DNA from: Gammaproteobacteria bacterium
GTDB lineage: Bacteria; Pseudomonadota; Gammaproteobacteria; Steroidobacterales; Steroidobacteraceae
Length of the DNA: 64,000 bases
NCBI GenBank assembly: GCA_003164785.1
Contig: PLUE01000050.1
Span: forward strand, 124,001-188,000
Direction of reading: 5' to 3'
Below, in pieces: positions 61,827 through 64,000 of the stretch. The translations under genes and the position numbers were made by a program. The notes beneath the pieces are model-generated. The model made no database searches. It was not told where the DNA came from and saw nothing but the letters and a program-made list of their open reading frames with translations. The first letter of the stretch is position 1. Every line of letters begins with the position of its first letter.

Positions 61827-64000
61827 TCAACCCTTGAGGCTGACGAGGCCCCCGAGCGCCGGATCCGAGAAGCTGTCCCGTCCGGTTTCGACGTGGCCCG
61901 CGAGGCGGTATCCGAACGTCGGATCGCCCGCGACCGTGACGATCAGGTCGTACCAGCCGTGGAACTGGTCGAGGGACCACTCGTCTTCGAAGGTCTCGTT
62001 GGACCGCAGAAGCCGCGTGACGTGATTCCCCGTGTAGGCATCGAGTACGTCGACCGCCGCGTTCTTGGCCGTGACATTGGTGATGCTCCACCCGATGGAG
62101 CAGCCATCGTCGATTGCGTGACGGGAGCGGACATCGAGAGCCGCAGCGCCGGCGCTGCCCTTGAAGTACCGCACGAAGCCGTTGGGCCCGTAAACCGACA
62201 GATCGTAGGCCGAGGCAATGTTCCACGTGCCGGCAAGCGTCTTGCCGGCCTCCACCGTGTAATTGCGCACGGGGTCCGCGGCATTCGTAGAGCGGACCTG
62301 GAACACCGCGCCCGCCTTGCCGGTGTTCGAGAACTTCAGCTCGATGGTGCTGTGCGACTGGACCGTCGCGTGAACCTGCAGCTCGTAGGGCAGGGCGCGC
62401 GCCGGGCGGATGCCTTTTTCCTGCTTCGGCACGCCGATGATCACGTCGCTCAGAGTGGGCGCGAAGGTGTTGACGTTTGCCCCCGCGAGCTCATCCTGCG
62501 GCGGCAGATAGCCATCCGTGGTCGGCAGGCTGACCGATGCCTCGTTCGGGGTGGCGAAGTTGAACACGCTCGTGAGGTCGCCGGTCACTGCACGGCGCCA
62601 CGGGGAGATATTGGACTCGGTGACGCCGAAACGCTTCTCGATGAACTGGATCACCGATGTGTGATCGAAGACCTGGGAATTGACGAAGCCGCCCTTGCTC
62701 CAGGGCGAGATCGCCAGGAACGGCACCCGCACGCCGAGGCCGATCGGGCCGGCGGGGGTCGAGGTGGTCACGATCTCGTTCTCGATGCTGACCGTCGAGG
62801 CGCCGTTGGCGCTGGTTTGCGGCGGTGTCGGCGATACGATGTGGTCGAAGCCGCCGTCGTTCTCGTCGTAGTTGACGATGAAGACGGTCTTGCTCCACAC
62901 GTCGGGGTTCGACACCAGGATGTCGAAGATCTGCGACATGTACCAGGCACCGTAGTTCGACGGATAGTCCGGATGTTCGGTATAGCCCGCGGGCGCCACG
63001 ATCCAGGACACCTGCGGCAACTTGCCGCTCTTCACGTCGCTGCGGAGGTCGTCGAACAGATGCTCGGCCCAGGCGAGCCAGGCCTGTTCGGGCGCCCCCG
63101 CGCCCGGAATCAGATTCGAAATTTGGGTGCCCGTGCAGGCATTGTTGAACAGCGGCGATCCCGTAGCGGCGGACGCGTACTGCTTGAAATACAGCACCGA
63201 ATTGTCGGTGTAGTTGCCGGCGAAGGAATTGTTGGTGCCGTCTCCGAAGTCGGGACTGAAGGTCGCTCCGGCGAGGTCCTGGTAGATCTTCCAGCTGACC
63301 CCGGCGGCCTGCAGCACCTCCGGGAACGTCTGCCACACCAGGTACGCATTGTTCACACTGAGGCCGTTGTAGGTGATCGGCCCGGCCCCTAAACCGTCGG
63401 TGCCGCCGCTGCCCAGGTAGTTCACGTTGCCGATGCAGCCGGTCCACAGGTAGCAGCGATTGGGATTGGTCGGACCGAAAATCGAACAGTGATACCCATC
63501 GCCCACCGTGAAGGCGTCGGCCAGCGCGTAATGATAGGGGATGTCCTGGCGCGTCAGGTAGGCCATGGTGACCGGACCCTTGGCGATCGGCCACGAATCC
63601 CATTGGCCCTGATTCCAGCCTTCGTGCTGGGTTTCCCAGCCATGATCCGTTCCCGGCAGGTAGGTGAGACCCAGACTGTTCAGACCCGTGCTGATGCTGG
63701 CAGGATTCACGCGGAACGGCGGCAGCACATAGGCCCCGTCGGAGGGGCCGCCCAAGGTTCCGTAGTTCGGCGGTATGGCGTATCCCGCCGCCGTATTGGC
63801 GGCGCCGGCCGGCTGCAAGAAGACCGGGACCGGCACGGTGCCGGCGCCGCTCTGCAGCGGGAGGTTGATGTTGACCGCGCGCGGATCGGAGAAGCCGCGC
63901 ACGCCGCGCAAGGTACCGAAATACTTGTCGAAGGAGTTGTTCTCCTGCATCAGGATGACGATGTGCTCGACATCGCGAATCGTGCCGGTGCGGTTGTTTG
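61827..64000 (-). CDS. Phospholipase C-type phosphoesterase, 5' end outside the window
   Basis: This large exported phosphoesterase (PF04185-type) reaches the right window edge; at least 724 residues are present and the N-terminus with its signal is missing. The catalytic domain has the start motif HIVILMQENNSFDKYFGTLR, YHCSIFGPTNPNRCYLWTGC and the D/H-rich VNYDENDGGFDHIVSP. The C-terminal part has two DUF756-like beta domains (LQVHATVQSHSTIELKFSN and YDLSVYGPNGFVRYFKGSAG) typical of phosphatidylcholine-type phospholipases C. These release phosphocholine, and a choline-derived betaine could feed the amine pathway at 33.8-40.7 kb. Confidence 0.9.
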   Translation of the reverse strand, partial: NNRTGTIRDVEHIVILMQENNSFDKYFGTLRGVRGFSDPRAVNINLPLQSGAGTVPVPVFLQPAGAANTAAGYAIPPNYGTLGGPSDGAYVLPPFRVNPASISTGLNSLGLTYLPGTDHGWETQHEGWNQGQWDSWPIAKGPVTMAYLTRQDIPYHYALADAFTVGDGYHCSIFGPTNPNRCYLWTGCIGNVNYLGSGGTDGLGAGPITYNGLSVNNAYLVWQTFPEVLQAAGVSWKIYQDLAGATFSPDFGDGTNNSFAGNYTDNSVLYFKQYASAATGSPLFNNACTGTQISNLIPGAGAPEQAWLAWAEHLFDDLRSDVKSGKLPQVSWIVAPAGYTEHPDYPSNYGAWYMSQIFDILVSNPDVWSKTVFIVNYDENDGGFDHIVSPTPPQTSANGASTVSIENEIVTTSTPAGPIGLGVRVPFLAISPWSKGGFVNSQVFDHTSVIQFIEKRFGVTESNISPWRRAVTGDLTSVFNFATPNEASVSLPTTDGYLPPQDELAGANVNTFAPTLSDVIIGVPKQEKGIRPARALPYELQVHATVQSHSTIELKFSNTGKAGAVFQVRSTNAADPVRNYTVEAGKTLAGTWNIASAYDLSVYGPNGFVRYFKGSAGAAALDVRSRHAIDDGCSIGWSITNVTAKNAAVDVLDAYTGNHVTRLLRSNETFEDEWSLDQFHGWYDLIVTVAGDPTFGYRLAGHVETGRDSFSDPALGGLVSLKG

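Overview
The window is GC-rich, gene-dense chromosomal DNA from a Gram-negative proteobacterium. A gammaproteobacterium near the Xanthomonadales, Nevskiales or Steroidobacterales is most likely. The evidence is the E. coli-type GshA, the priA-argS-SPOR gene order, the split PntAA/PntAB/PntB transhydrogenase, many lipoprotein and Sec signal peptides, and an outer-membrane beta-barrel protein. The placement is an inference from gene content only. I saw no tRNA, rRNA, CRISPR array, insertion sequence or phage gene.

Layout. 1-9.6 kb: siroheme synthase (cut by the window edge), a methyltransferase, cysteine synthase, a DctA transporter, two divergent VOC proteins, divergent acetolactate synthase large and small subunits, two small membrane proteins and a PII protein. 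9.7-11.3 kb: a ferredoxin reductase-ferredoxin pair behind a recognisable promoter. 11.3-14.1 kb: an accessory-looking stretch holding a MutS-family C-terminal remnant, a three-gene operon (small membrane protein, larger membrane protein, HAD phosphatase) and a SoxR gene that has lost its DNA-binding domain. 14.1-33.7 kb: mostly housekeeping and catabolic genes: M20 peptidase, pyruvate carboxylase, isoaspartyl peptidase, diguanylate cyclase, GshA, a RidA-like lipoprotein, DUF885 protein, thiolase, dienelactone hydrolase, succinate-semialdehyde dehydrogenase, cytochrome b561/YceI, and an Lrp-type regulator divergent from alanine dehydrogenase.

33.8-40.7 kb is the most coherent specialised system. 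It has a DgcA/trimethylamine-dehydrogenase-like flavoprotein, two Rieske non-haem iron oxygenases, a BetI-like TetR regulator and a PYROXD2/phytoene-desaturase-like flavoprotein. This looks like a pathway for oxidative N-demethylation of a quaternary or methylated amine. It has no reductase of its own. The ferredoxin reductase/ferredoxin pair at 9.8-11.3 kb could supply electrons, and the phospholipase C-type enzyme at the right edge could release a choline-type substrate. Both links are inferences.

41.5-47.4 kb is a very compact six-gene run on the minus strand: HNH endonuclease, 5'-3' exonuclease, acetyl-CoA synthetase with a histone-H1-like basic tail, NnrU, threonine dehydratase and a RidA-like protein. 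It diverges from the transhydrogenase operon pntAA-pntAB-pntB, which is followed by a tricorn-type protease. 53.8-55.7 kb is a translationally coupled sigma-factor operon, divergent from priA, whose leader carries a perfect DnaA box. argS, an FtsN-like SPOR protein, a small zinc-ribbon membrane protein, a sigma-factor remnant and a 5'-truncated (by the window) phosphoesterase gene end the window.
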